A stretch of 64,000 nucleotides of DNA from positions 166,432 to 230,431 of the forward strand of contig NMRA01000128.1 in the NCBI GenBank assembly GCA_002633005.1, in the 5' to 3' direction. The stretch is from Phoronis australis (lineage: Eukaryota; Phoronida; Phoronidae). Position numbers and translations under genes: made by a program. The notes beneath the pieces were generated by a model that saw only the letters and a program-made list of their open reading frames with translations, was not told the origin of the DNA and searched no databases. This document shows positions 23,038-35,500 of the stretch, in pieces (the stretch's first letter is position 1; each line of letters begins with the position of its first letter).

Positions 23038-23137
23038 CGTTCAAAGATATCTTAATCCAACATTGTAAACTTTATCGCACTTAGAGGTACGACAGAGTTC
23101 ACTAACTTTCTGTCGCGGCTGCATCAACTTCGGCTAC

Positions 23138-23145
23138 GCGCCAAA
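23138..23145 (-). promoter_or_regulatory. E2F-type site GCGCCAAA
   Basis: Reads TTTGGCGC on the minus strand, the E2F consensus TTTSGCGC, about 100 bp upstream of the DTL start codon. DTL is a known G1/S gene in other animals, so E2F control is plausible. Confidence 0.6.
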
Positions 23146-23146
23146 G

Positions 23147-23154
23147 TGACGTCA
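23147..23154. promoter_or_regulatory. CRE palindrome TGACGTCA
   Basis: Perfect CREB/ATF site one base from the E2F-type site. It is symmetric, so it could serve both DTL and CCT4. Confidence 0.55.
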
Positions 23155-23307
23155 CGGTTTCTTTGGAAATCTTCAGTTTTTGTTTAGAAAGAATTCGTTA
23201 ATTTAGTTAACCTTATGAATAGATAGCACAGTTTGACTGCCGTTTTTTTTTGTTTTCAATGTTTTGAAGAAACTTAATTCTCGACCGAATGAGATTGTGC
23301 GTTGCTA

Positions 23308-23315
23308 GCCGCCAT
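23308..23315. promoter_or_regulatory. YY1-like site GCCGCCAT
   Basis: Reverse complement is ATGGCGGC, the YY1 core. Lies about 120 bp upstream of the CCT4 start codon, close to the probable transcription start. Confidence 0.4.
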
Positions 23316-23437
23316 TATTCTTTTGAGAGGGATGTTGAACTGATGTAGGGTCATTTATCAGACAACATCTCTGTTGTGTGGTATCATTGTAACTATCTTA
23401 TTGTTGTACGTTACTCCTTATTGTCAAATCTTCAAAG

Positions 23438-23549
23438 ATGCCTCCTAAACCATCAAGTGGAAAAGCTCCGAAAGGAGGTAAAAAGTCGGAATTTAAAGAT
23501 AAAGAGAAGCCTACACAGATTAGGTACAGCAACATCACTGCTGCCAAAG
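23438..23549 (+). CDS. CCT4: CCT4 exon 1 (start codon)
   Basis: Residues 1-37, [14 protein letters not shown] then [14 protein letters not shown], the delta-subunit N-terminus. Donor GTAGGG. Confidence 0.95.
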
Positions 23550-26500
23550 GTAGGGTACAGTAGGCTTGCAGTGTTTTTTGTTGATGTGTATGACAGCACC
23601 ATGTGACAAAATACAAGCGACAAACCATATACGAAATTCGTTCGGTGTGTCGTTATTTTATAAACTGCTAGTTCTTTCTAGAATGTTCCCCTCGGAGTCT
23701 GATAGAAAGGTCAAGGTCGCGCACGTTATGCCATTGCCAGTGGCATTATTCTTTTAGAAAAATACATCTTTATTGTACCGAGATTCAAACTGGGTATCTT
23801 TAGGGTAACTGGAAAACGATTTAGAGAGGCTTTATTTGTTTGCTACAGTTGACACAACCCGAAACCAGTCACTAATTACTGGCCACTGCTATTCAAAATG
23901 CTGGCTGTGCTTGCAGTTTTTGCAAGCGGCAGTTGTCAAAGAAATTTGACGAAATGTAGAATGTGCGACCTTCACAATAGTTTAAAATATACCTGGATTA
24001 TAAAATGTCTACCCTCCTCTGTTCTAGTCACATTTCCTGCACAATAATTAACAACCCAAAATTAAAGAAATTTGTCGTTAAAAAAAACCTGCAAAATGGC
24101 GACTTCCACGTTAGTTTTCAGTTCAGCCAGATTAAGAATTCGAGAGTCGGTCTCGTTTCTAAATCAACCAATGGCATTCAAGTACAAACGAGGTCATTAG
24201 ATTAACTGTTGACATCTTTTCTCAAATTACGACATCAACTTGCTGCAGTATACTCAGCGACAAGATGGTGTCCTGAGCAAGGCATGAGTGTGGAAAATGT
24301 TGACATTTTGGCATGTATTGCCGATTTCCTTCATTAAATAACTTTTTCTGTTTAAGTTAAGAACTGGTACTGTATTTTTCTTCATTCAGACCTTGCAACT
24401 GTACGTTTTTAATTTCCAATATTTGGGCAAAACTGTGTTGCATGGATTAACAACCTTGTGGAGCCTTTCCATGCGCTACTGGCGGGCGCGGTAAAAATGG
24501 GAACCCACACTCTAGCGTTATCAACAAGAGTGTTGTGTCTACCAAACTCATCCCTGGTCTTCCACTTTGAACTTTCAATGTTTGTCTGGTGTTAGCTGCA
24601 TGTCAATTTCTCCTATTTTTGTTTTAGCGGTAGCAGATGCAATCCGCACCAGTTTGGGTCCTCGTGGTATGGACAAAATGGTAGGATTTATTAATTAATT
24701 TGTTATTCAACATTTGGAGTGCTTGATTTTAAAGGGTGATCTACGCACTGTACGTTACTACCATAAGCAGAAATAAACAAGGGCATGGTGAATTGTGTAT
24801 AGTTTAAGCGTGTACGAGTTTTCGCACATTTTCTATTTTATATTGTTAACTAGCCGTTACGGGTAGCAGCTAGGGGGAAACGCCGAGGGGAAATAGCTAC
24901 ACCTAAGAGTGAACCAAGTGTTCATCGCAAGAAACAGGAATGTTGCTAAAGAGACCGTGTTCAAAGCTTCAAGCAGAATTTCTGTCACTGTCAGATATTA
25001 GTAAGCAAGGTGTGCGGCTGCGGGATTTTTTCCCTAAGCAGTACAAATTTATTTCCAGAACATTTGATCTTGCCGTAACATTCACTTTGCCTGTTACAGC
25101 CGTTCATAGAAGTAAAAAAATTATTAAACGTTAACAAAGGAAAATCTGTCGTCGTGCATACTCGTGACACGCTCACGTAGGCCTACGCGTCATTTCCTAA
25201 AACTCTGCGATATCTTTCGAGAGTTAGTTCTGAAATTGGGTTTTCTGGTATTAAAATGTTAAAAACTTGTAACTTGTAATGAAATGAAACCACTTCCGAT
25301 TGTTAAGAACTGTACGCAACCTCGCTGTTGGTTGAAGAACATGGAAATTGGCCAATAGGTGATGCAATGGTGCCCAAAGAGTGCATGGCGATTTTAGCAG
25401 CAGAATAACTGAAGAACGCCAATGTTCCAACACCCGTGTAAATAATTTAGTTGACTCAAGGAAAAATAAACAATTTTTAGTGAGGTATCATTAATTTGGG
25501 CAGCGACAGGCCCTAGGAATTGTGTACTTGACAAAAGCCGGAGGGAGTGAAATTAAACCGACGGAGTGACGTCACCCAGGCCGTTGAGCCGATCGACTGA
25601 TGTCACCAAGGCCAATACGAAGCTGGCCGCCCTCCCTCCGCGTCAGTGAAAAAACGGCCCGCGAGAAAAATATAGGACACCTCGAATCCTAATAGGGGCC
25701 CAGTGCAATACATGGGACCAAGACGGTGCCGAAACGGGTGCAGCGAAGGTCTGTAGTGGAGCGGGGGAGACGGAGTTTGTGAAAATCATGCATTTTATAT
25801 ATTAGATATTCCTGTGATGAATGAAGCAGTCTGAAGATCCGAGTAGATGTGATCTTTACTGGGAAATTACGTTCAAGTCTACCTGTAGCAGACAGGACTT
25901 TGATTCGCCTGTTGGAAGGAATGCAACTCAAACTGGTTAAAAACACCAGTACTTTATACAGTACTGTTTGTCAACAAACATATAATACTTATGTCATTGA
26001 CAATTTTTAACTAAAGTTTACGTGAAATAATATAATCAGAGTCCTACTTAAACACAGGCTATAGGTATCATGGCCCCTATTTTGCCAATTCTGCTTGTAG
26101 ATTGGGAGTACAAAAATAGTTCAAATAATATTTAGTTTTCTTTCAAACTCATGAAAAGCTTTATGCATCTTGGTGCTGCTTCAAGTTTCAACTTTGGAAT
26201 ATAACTGCAAATTAATTAGTATATGCACAAAGTGGGCTAATGAGCTAGAGGAGCTACTGACTACTGTTGAAATTTTGCATTTGTTAATGTTGCTTGTTTT
26301 GTACAGATTCAAAGTGGCTCTGGAGACGTGACGATCACCAATGACGGTGCAACGATTTTGAAAGAAATGCAAGTTTTCCATCCAGCAGCCAAAATGGTAT
26401 GTTTCCAATAGATAAACTGCTCTGTTGTTTGTTTAAGACTGTGTTGTTTGTGGTGTTTGACTATTAAGAATCCAAAAGTCTCTAAAACATAATTGGACCC

Positions 26501-29500
26501 ACTTTTCATGAACCTGAAAAAGGGGCACTAACATTTATTACAACAGAACCAATAGTTAGGAGCTGGAAGATAATAACTGTTGTGTAATTTAAATTCAGCA
26601 CTTTTCTTGGCCACTGTTTGACTGTATCTGCTGTCATATCATCGGCTGTTTATCCACATGTTGATCTTGTTTTGCTGTCGTTTTGTTGTTTTGCTTGTAT
26701 TTTTACACTCTATCCGGAACATTTCAGAATGGTGATACTTAACACTTTTAAAATGATGTTGCCGTCAGTGCCTGTAATGGTCGTCGTCTGCTCTGAAGAT
26801 TGGTTACTGTGTTTTTCCATGCCATGTACGTGTAACCGATTATTTCCAGCTTGTTGAGTTGTCGAAGGCTCAAGACATTGAAGCTGGTGATGGTACAACC
26901 TCCGTCTGTGTCATTGCTGGTAGTCTGTTGGATGCCAGTGCCAAGCTCCTCAACAAAGGTGAGTCAGTTGCCTGTATATCTGTGTAGATATAGTATTCAG
27001 CCACGTCTGCTGTGTGGTCTAGTGTCAGGGCCGAGTTGTATTACTTTGCAAGTCTATAAGATTTCGCCACGCTTTACGAGTAGAGTACATGATCATACTA
27101 GCTTTTGCCTGTGAGTGTGTTACAAAGTATAACGACTCGGGTGCAACACAAGGTCACTGACATATCTCTGAATGAAGCTGGAAATGTCTAAGTTAGAAGC
27201 AGCCGTTGTTTTTGCACTAGGCTGTTTCAGCTTGCACAGTTTCTGCATATATTAATTTGTGTGAACTTTGGCCTTGTAGAAAGTTTCATCAAGACCTTTT
27301 TTTTACACGTTTTAATCATTTCTCTGCCTCTAAGTGTTTGATCATTACTATCCAGTCTTCTCTATAGCCTGTTTTGACTCTTTGGAGTGGTGATTTTTGA
27401 TTTTGTTCTGATGAGTGTGGTCATCTGAAGCTGATTGAAAAAAAAAAAGAATCCGAGTTTGAACTCGTGGAAATTCACCCCTTGATTTGTTTAACATTTC
27501 ACGAGTCCTTTCAAGTTTCCTTTATGAAGAACCACTGCTATCATTGAAACATTGTAGCGTAGCCTCCAATCTTGGCATGTCACTTCCTATTTGATGGATT
27601 GATGTGAATAATGATGGAAGGTAGATTATGGGTGAGGGTCTTCGGTGCTAGGACTGTGCTGTGTTCTAGATCCTTCCTCTGACCTCACAACATGCTAAAA
27701 AGACATTTCTTATTTATTCGAAGTACAATTAATCTAATACATTAACTTTAGCTTTTCAACATTTTTCATTTGCTGTGTGACAGCTTCTGGGTTTAGCGAG
27801 TTCATGACTTTGTACTTGATGAAAGGTTGAGTGCACAAGGGGGTGTTATTTCTATGAATTCTTATGTGAGGTGAGGCTTAAGTTGCTGTGTAGCTTAATT
27901 GTCTATTGAATTTGTCTCCTGGGTGAAAGTGGAGCTTTAGCTGCAAAGTTACTGTTTCTTTAGTTTGTTCTTGTTGGAAACAACCATTTTATAGAACTGT
28001 CTGTGTTAAAGATTCTATTTTGAATATGCAAATGAGTACTAGTTTACAAAGAACCCCGGGTCTTCCGGTGTGCCGGAAACCATCTGCAAACCATTTACCA
28101 TTACAATCTCACGAATGTCTTGTTTTGCGAGACTATTTTAATGTAAATGAGTATGGTAATATGTCATCGTTACCCTAAGGCACTGTTTTTATGATTTTTC
28201 ATTTCACTATCAAGTAATATTGGAATTACTAGGGTCTTCTACATACTCACACTCGCACTTGTTTTTTTTTTAAAAAACAAGTTAAAAGTGTATCAGTTGT
28301 GGTGTTTTCTTTAAAACCGCAGTTTCTTTACAAATTGTTTCTTTTCGTGATTATACTTGTACACACAATTCTCCAGGAGATCACTAGGTGACACTTGCTA
28401 CAAATTTAAATTTTCACGTAGCGTCTTCAAGCAAATCTCTGACTTGCACACATCTAATTTATATTTTTTCCACATCGCTTTATAGAACTAGAACATCTGC
28501 AGTGTTATCCTCAACCTGTTTTAGTTCGTTACTGTGTCGAGTGTGAATTTTGTCATGACTAGTTTGGTTTACTTGAATGATTCAAGTTTGAAAACGTATG
28601 CAACGAGTTTGAAGTACTGGGAGAGTCATTTCTCAAGCAAATCGGGATATTTTGGATGTTTGGTACCAGTTCAATACATTTATACCAAGACTTAACACAC
28701 AAACTCCCCACAGTATGGACATGGACTTTCTAACACGTACATGAATTGTGTAACTCCAGTTGAGTTTGAATTTTCTGTAGAAGAGAACACTGGCCTATTT
28801 GTTAACGAAAATACAATGCAACAGGCTTAAATATGTGATGGTGCATCCGAGTGACTCACACATGCTCTTTGGCAGGCATTCATCCAACAACGGTCTCCGA
28901 CGCCTTCCAGCAAGCTGCAGCCAAGTCTGTGGAGATACTGGAGCAGATGTCAACACCACTAGAACTAACAGACAGGGAGTCACTCCTGAAGAGTGCCTCA
29001 ACGTCACTCAATTCAAAGGTGAGATGTCTGGTGATTAGCTTCTAACTGAAGGCATTACTATAGTGTTGTAATCAGAGCTGGGATTGTGTTGAGGATAGTA
29101 CGGATTCGTTTTGTGTGATATAACTAGGTGATTGTTTGCAAAGTACCATTGAAACAGCATGGTGATGGTTAAGCAAAATAGTTATTAAATTAGCTTGAAG
29201 CTAGGTGGCATATTAAGTTTCACTGTGTGTCTTGAAATTGACTTGCAATCATTGTGCAGCATGCGGTTGTGTGTAATTGACCTATCTGCATCACTTGACT
29301 TGAAGTGGGTGTTGTGCTTTTTGCATTTTCAGGTGGTGTCGCAGTATTCGTCTAGTCTATCGCCGATAGCAGTGGACGCTGTCCTCCGAGTCATTGACCC
29401 GACTGCGGCTAATAATGTTGATCTGACTGATATTAAAGTCATGAAGCGACTTGGGTGAGTGATCAACTGAGCACTCAGATCAAGTTGTTTTTGAGTACTG

Positions 29501-32500
29501 ATGTTAATAGTAGTACCAATGACCCTAATATTTGTAATGGTAATATCACATTATGTCACCACTACTAATTGCGAGTTGAGCATGTTGTTTTTACATTATT
29601 TTGTCAACTTTTTACAAAATCAGTGTAAATAGTCTCTCCCTCTAGGACCACTTACACATTTCCAAGAACAGCATTCTTTTCTCACATACTCAGTTCTTTT
29701 CTCACATACTCAGTTCTTTTCTCGTTCACTCTAACCACAAACATATCTTTCAGCACGAGACATGACCCACATCTGTACTGCATTGTTTTGTATAGAAATT
29801 GTTTTTTGTTAGTTTAACTCTGGCAGTAAGATATTTAACTGCAACTGAAAATTATTTTTGTATCAGTTTGCTTTCTGTTCTTCATCCAGTGGTACAGTTG
29901 AAGACACAGAACTCATAGACGGTCTAGTGTTCCCTCAGAAGACATCTGGTGCTGGAGGACCAAATAAAGTGTCTAATGCCAAAATTGGATTCATACAGTT
30001 TTGCTTGTCTCCACCCAAGACAGATGTAAGTTCAATGCCGTGTCTAAAACGTTTTTAATAGAGATTCGTTGTCGTATATGTTCGGTAATGGCTTTGTTAG
30101 TTTTGCATTATCATGTTTTCCATGCTTAGTGGTGGAGGAAATCAGAGGCTAAGTAATTGGTAACCTTGCAGGGCCCTCGATTTTTGGGGCCAAACATCGG
30201 CTCCGTTCCCCTTTGAAAAATATTGAAAAATCACACAAAATACCCCTCGTGATGCCCAAAAGTCCCTCTCGAGTGATTGAAAAATACCCCTTCAGGTTCG
30301 AATCACTTGTAGCTCACCAAGTGGCAATTCGAAAGAGCACAAAAAGTTAAATTTGGTTTCTTGATGCAGAGCCTATGAGGGCTTACAACAGAGGTGGGGG
30401 TGCTTTTCAGGGCTTGGAATTTTCCGTGGAAACGCGGATTTCCACTTTTTTCAAATGTCCGTTCCGCGCAATTTATTATATTTCCGCGTAAATAAAATCG
30501 GATTTGATATAAAATTTCCGCGGCAAATTCCTTTCATACTGCGGCGTTGCCGACGACGTTCACCTCGAAAAGCGGAAGTTGCTCTTTATGTTTCGGAGGA
30601 ACGTAAATTGTCAACATTGCCGGGGCATCTGGGATAGCGTGGTGGGATTTTCAATGGCGTCTCGTGTGATTGTAAACCGCGGTGACAAATGCTACGGCTC
30701 TGCAACCAAAAATGTGTGGGGGTGGGAGTGGAGGAGTNCATCGACAATTTCAAGGCTGGGTAGCGCGCATGTTTTGGAAATTTGGGCCGTAAAAGTTTCC
30801 GCGCTTTTTGTCATTGGTCATTCCAAGCCCTGGCTATTGATGGCCATTGGGGGGGGGGGTAGAATTTTCTGCTCACCCCAAAAATACCCTCAGAAAGTAC
30901 AAGCAACTTTCCACTTAGGTGATCGAGGGCCCTGCCTTGGCAACGGACTTAAAGAGTGATTGACGTTGTCATGTCTCCCATAAGAGTTGTATTAATATGT
31001 GTAAGATTTGAAACTCTCCAATCCTTATCTTTGTCAGTTTCTTGTTTGTCTCCAAATTGTTTTTTGTGGTTACTAAATAAGTGGAGATTGGCTTCTGGTG
31101 TGATAACAGAACTGAATTTTTCCCTGAAGTGTGAGTAAAAGTTACAGTGATCATGTATTTAGCTTGTCAATACTTGGTGATGAGTTGCCAAAGTTTGTAA
31201 CATCAGCAGTCTCACACATCACGAGCCATGTTTGAATTGAAACAAGAGCCCCCTTTTGTTTTTCAGATGGAAAATCAGGTGATCATTTCTGATTACGCTC
31301 AGATGGACCGAGTGATGAAAGAAGAACGAAAGTATATTCTCGACATAGTCAAACAGATCAAAAAGGCTGGCTGTAATGTACTACTTATACAAAAGTCCAT
31401 TCTTAGGTATGTTTTGTCCACCACACTATGGTTGTTCTTACATTTGAGTTGTAAACTTGATATCAAATGGTAAATTGCTTTTCACGGCCTGACATGGCAA
31501 TATTATTTCACCAATGTATACATACATACATACACATATACATACATGGAGTCGGTTACATGATCTTGTATGCAGCTGTTGTGTTAAGATAAAATGAGCT
31601 TTCTTTTGGTAAAGAAATAACAAAGTGTCGTGTAGGGGATTGGGTCAACTTTTGTGTTGTTTTGCAGGGATGCCATCAATGATTTGGCAATGCACTTTTT
31701 GGCCAAGATGAAGATCATGGTGGTCAAAGATATTGAACGAGAAGATGTTGAATTTGTTTGTAAGGTAAGTTGTCAAGCAAACCACATTTTAGTGAAACAG
31801 TCCCAAGTTTGTTGTACATGATTGTGTTATGATTACTGTCAATGTTTGTTTAATTTAGGCCTCCAATCTTGGCATGTCACTTCCTGTTTGGTGGATTGAT
31901 GTGAATAATGATGGAAGGTAGATTATGGGTGAGGGTCTTCGGTGCTAGGACTGTGCAGTGTTCTAGATCCTTCCTCTGACCTCACAACACGTTTAAAAAG
32001 ACTTCCCTTGGTGCTTTGTAATGCAGTTACCTCAAGGCTTGGAATTTTCCACGGAAACGCGGATTTCCGCTTTTTTCAAATGTTCTATCTGCGCATTTTA
32101 TTATATTTCCGCGTAAAATAAAATCGGATTTGACATAAAATTTCCGCGGCAAATTCCTTTCTTACCGCGGCGTTGTTGACGACGTTCACCTCGAAAAGCA
32201 GAAGTTGCTCTTTGTGTTTTGGAGGAATGTAAATTGTCAACATTGCCGGGGCATCTGGGATAGCGTGGTGGGATTTTCAATGGCGTCTCGTGTGATTGTA
32301 AACCGCGGTGACAAATACTACGGCTCTGCAGCCAAAAATGTGTGGGGGTAGGAGTGGACGGACGAGCTAAAAAGACGCAGACGCATGCTGCTGACGGTGT
32401 CGGAGAAAGGTTCACATCGACTATTTCAAGGCTGGGTAGCGCGCATCTTTTGGGCCGTAGAAGTTTCCGCGTTTTTTGTCATTGGTCATTCCAAGCCCTG

Positions 32501-35500
32501 TTACTTTGTCACGCAGTTTGTGAATTTCATTGGAGTTGATACATAATTACACAGTTGCCCTTACTATAGAAATAGTGCGGTACCAGTTTGATCATGTTTG
32601 AGTTGGTTCATTTTTGATACTACTATTGTTAGAGCAGTCTTCTTCGTTCCTGTTGTCACACTGTTTGTTACAAGTATTGTTTTATTGCAGAGTCTGTCGT
32701 GCAAGCCTATTGCCAGTCTAGATCACTTCCAGCCTGAAATGTTAGGTTCAGCAGAACTAGTAGAGGAAGTGCAAGCTGGCACTAGTAAAATTGTCAAGGT
32801 GAGTCTCATTCAAAGAGTGGACGCCTTCGGTATTTACATTGTTTCAAAACGCGAACATCAAGTTTAGAGTTGGAATGACTATCATGTAGCTCTTAAAGTG
32901 AAACTTATAGTCCATCACTCATACAGAAGGATGATATATCTCAACAGAACTGAGTTTTTGAAAATTGAAGTTACTGTAAACACGCCTTTTCTCAAAAATT
33001 AACGTTTGACTTAGGGAGCTTACTAATGTAAATCTGGTCTTAACTTGTTCGTTGTTCAGATTAGGTGGTTCGTGGGCTTTGACAGGGCAATTCATGGTTA
33101 TGCATGGTCTCAACTTCCTGTTCCTCCGTAGCCCAGAACTCTTTCCTCATCAATGTATGTTAAGACCAGGTTGATAGCAGTGAGTGGTATAAGTCGAACG
33201 TTAGTTTTTTTTTGGTGGCTGAAGGTGGTTTTGTAGCGACTGTGGACCAGTCTGGCCTTGTCTGCATTGCACTGAGTGCTTATAGTGACCCACCCTGACC
33301 AGTCTGGCCTTGTCTGCACTATGAGTCCTTACAATGATCCAGCCCCACAAACCAAATTGTTGATCCAAATTTCCATCAATAACCAGTAGCCAGTTCTTCC
33401 CTAGCCCACAAATCATTTCAAACCTGAGTTAAGAACAACCTGATATTCATTTCATAACTGTATGTAGTCTGATGAAATGTTATTATACTAGCTTCACGTG
33501 AAAAACTTTTCGAAAATACCAGCATTTCAACCCAACAGATGCATTATCAGTGAAGGGGTCATTTTTTCCAGCAGTCATTTTTTTATTAATATCTGAATTG
33601 CTTTTAAAACAGAAATTGATGGTGTGTTCACTGTCTGCAATGAATATGTTAACATAGTGATAAAACGGTCCTTTCCTGGTGCACGTTTTCTTCGAAGTAA
33701 GCGGTCTGGCTACAAAAGTGCTTAAGAAAGCCACACTACAGGCATTTTTGCCTTGGGCAAAGACAACGTTAAGCCGTTTTATTTAACAGGGCTCTGGTTT
33801 ATCTGCAGAAGTCAAGGGTTTAGAGCAGTTTTTCAATAGAAGACGCAGTGGTGTTCTCATTCTTGCTGTCTCCTCATGCTTCTCATGTTGTATTATTACA
33901 GATCACTGGTGTGGCCAACCCTGGTCGAGCTGTCTCCATTCTGGTGAGAGGCTCCAACAAGCTGGTGTTGGAGGAGGCTGACCGCTCCATACACGACGCC
34001 CTCTGTGTCATCCGGTGTCTTGTCAAGAAAAGGTGAGCTGTCTGTTATATTGAAATCTGAAGGTGGATACTCTGAATTCACCGTGAGTGTTTTATCGCCC
34101 ATTCATGTTTTGGCTGTGTTAGGTAATTTGTTAATGGTCAAATGTGCAACTGTTTGTTCCTGGATATTACACTCTTTTTTTAACAGGATAATGTCAGTGT
34201 TGTTCCTCGCGTAGACCAGATCACTGTAAGCACTCACTTATATTAGTGCTAGTATTATTCACCAAACCAGTAAATTGGAGTGGCATAAACAAGGATAATG
34301 AATTAACTTGTTTTCAGATAGCAATTATTTCAGTTTTATTGTTGTAATAAAAGTGATCATTTCTCAAAATAAATAAATCCAAATGTTTTTTCTAAGACTA
34401 ATTTGGGAGGTCTTATAGAAGGTTAGGGGCATTACTCACGTGCTACTAAGATATTAGTGAACATTTCTTAAATCTACTTTCTGACTGTCTAGTGCAAAAT
34501 TCTAAAACTACTGACAAAATCTTACTGGGCAACTTACTGGATCATATCAGGGTTAAGAGATATATGTTTACCTTGTTTATGTACCTGATAACTGACTGGA
34601 TATGTCATGCTCTTGTTGACGGAGATTGCAGTTGTATTCTGAATGTAAATTGGTGAGTATTTTGTGTTCCCTGTCGATGTCACAGAAGTGAAATAATACC
34701 ATTATTAATCCAGCACCAATTTTTTCTCTGAAGTTTCAATGCAGAAACGAATCGGCTGATTTTCTGCTGATTTGTTTTTTCCAATTTCTTTCACAATGTT
34801 TGCCACATTCTAACCACGTTTTTTTAATTTTCTACAGGGAAACTGAACCTCTATAAGATCAAGAATAGACAGTTGAATGGTAGACTTGGACAATATAATA
34901 TTTGATTGCCAAAATAATTACCTTTGAATTCTTAGATGGCTGTTAATCTCAAAAAATAAGTAATATATTGGAAAGTAGGTGGCAGTCAAGACTTCTCTGT
35001 CGCACTTGATGACATCTACAGTACTTTCTTGAACATTCGTTTTATCAACTTAGTTCCTCTCAACCTTACTTCAATGTACATCGCATCTGTTTCTTCCAGG
35101 GCACTCATAGCCGGTGGTGGTGCTCCAGAGATAGAGTTGTCTTTGGGCTTGGCAAAGTACGCGCAAACTCTAGCAGGCATGGAGCAGTACTGCTTCCGGG
35201 CATTTGCCGAGGCCCTCGAGGTGATACCGTTCACGCTGGCTGAGAACGCCGGACTCAACCCCATTGCTACAGTTACTGATCTCAGGAACAGGCATGCCCA
35301 GGGTGAAAAGAATGCGGGGATCAATGTCAGGAAGGTATGATTAAAAGTCATTGTTAAGGGTAAATTTTTATTACATTTGGTACTCAATAGTTGGTAATAT
35401 GTTCGCTATGGAATTCCTATTTGTTGGCTATTTTTTGTGCACTAAGTTTTGGTTCATGTTGGCCTCCAATCTTGGCATGTCACTTCCCGTGTGGTGGATT

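Larger units (their letters stand above)
23038..23437. promoter_or_regulatory. Shared divergent promoter of DTL (left) and CCT4 (right)
   Basis: Only 400 bp separate the DTL start codon (minus) from the CCT4 start codon (plus). The gap has an E2F-type site (23138-23145), a CRE (23147-23154) and a YY1-like site (23308-23315), and no clear TATA box, as expected for housekeeping bidirectional promoters. Transcription start sites cannot be placed from sequence. Confidence 0.75.
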
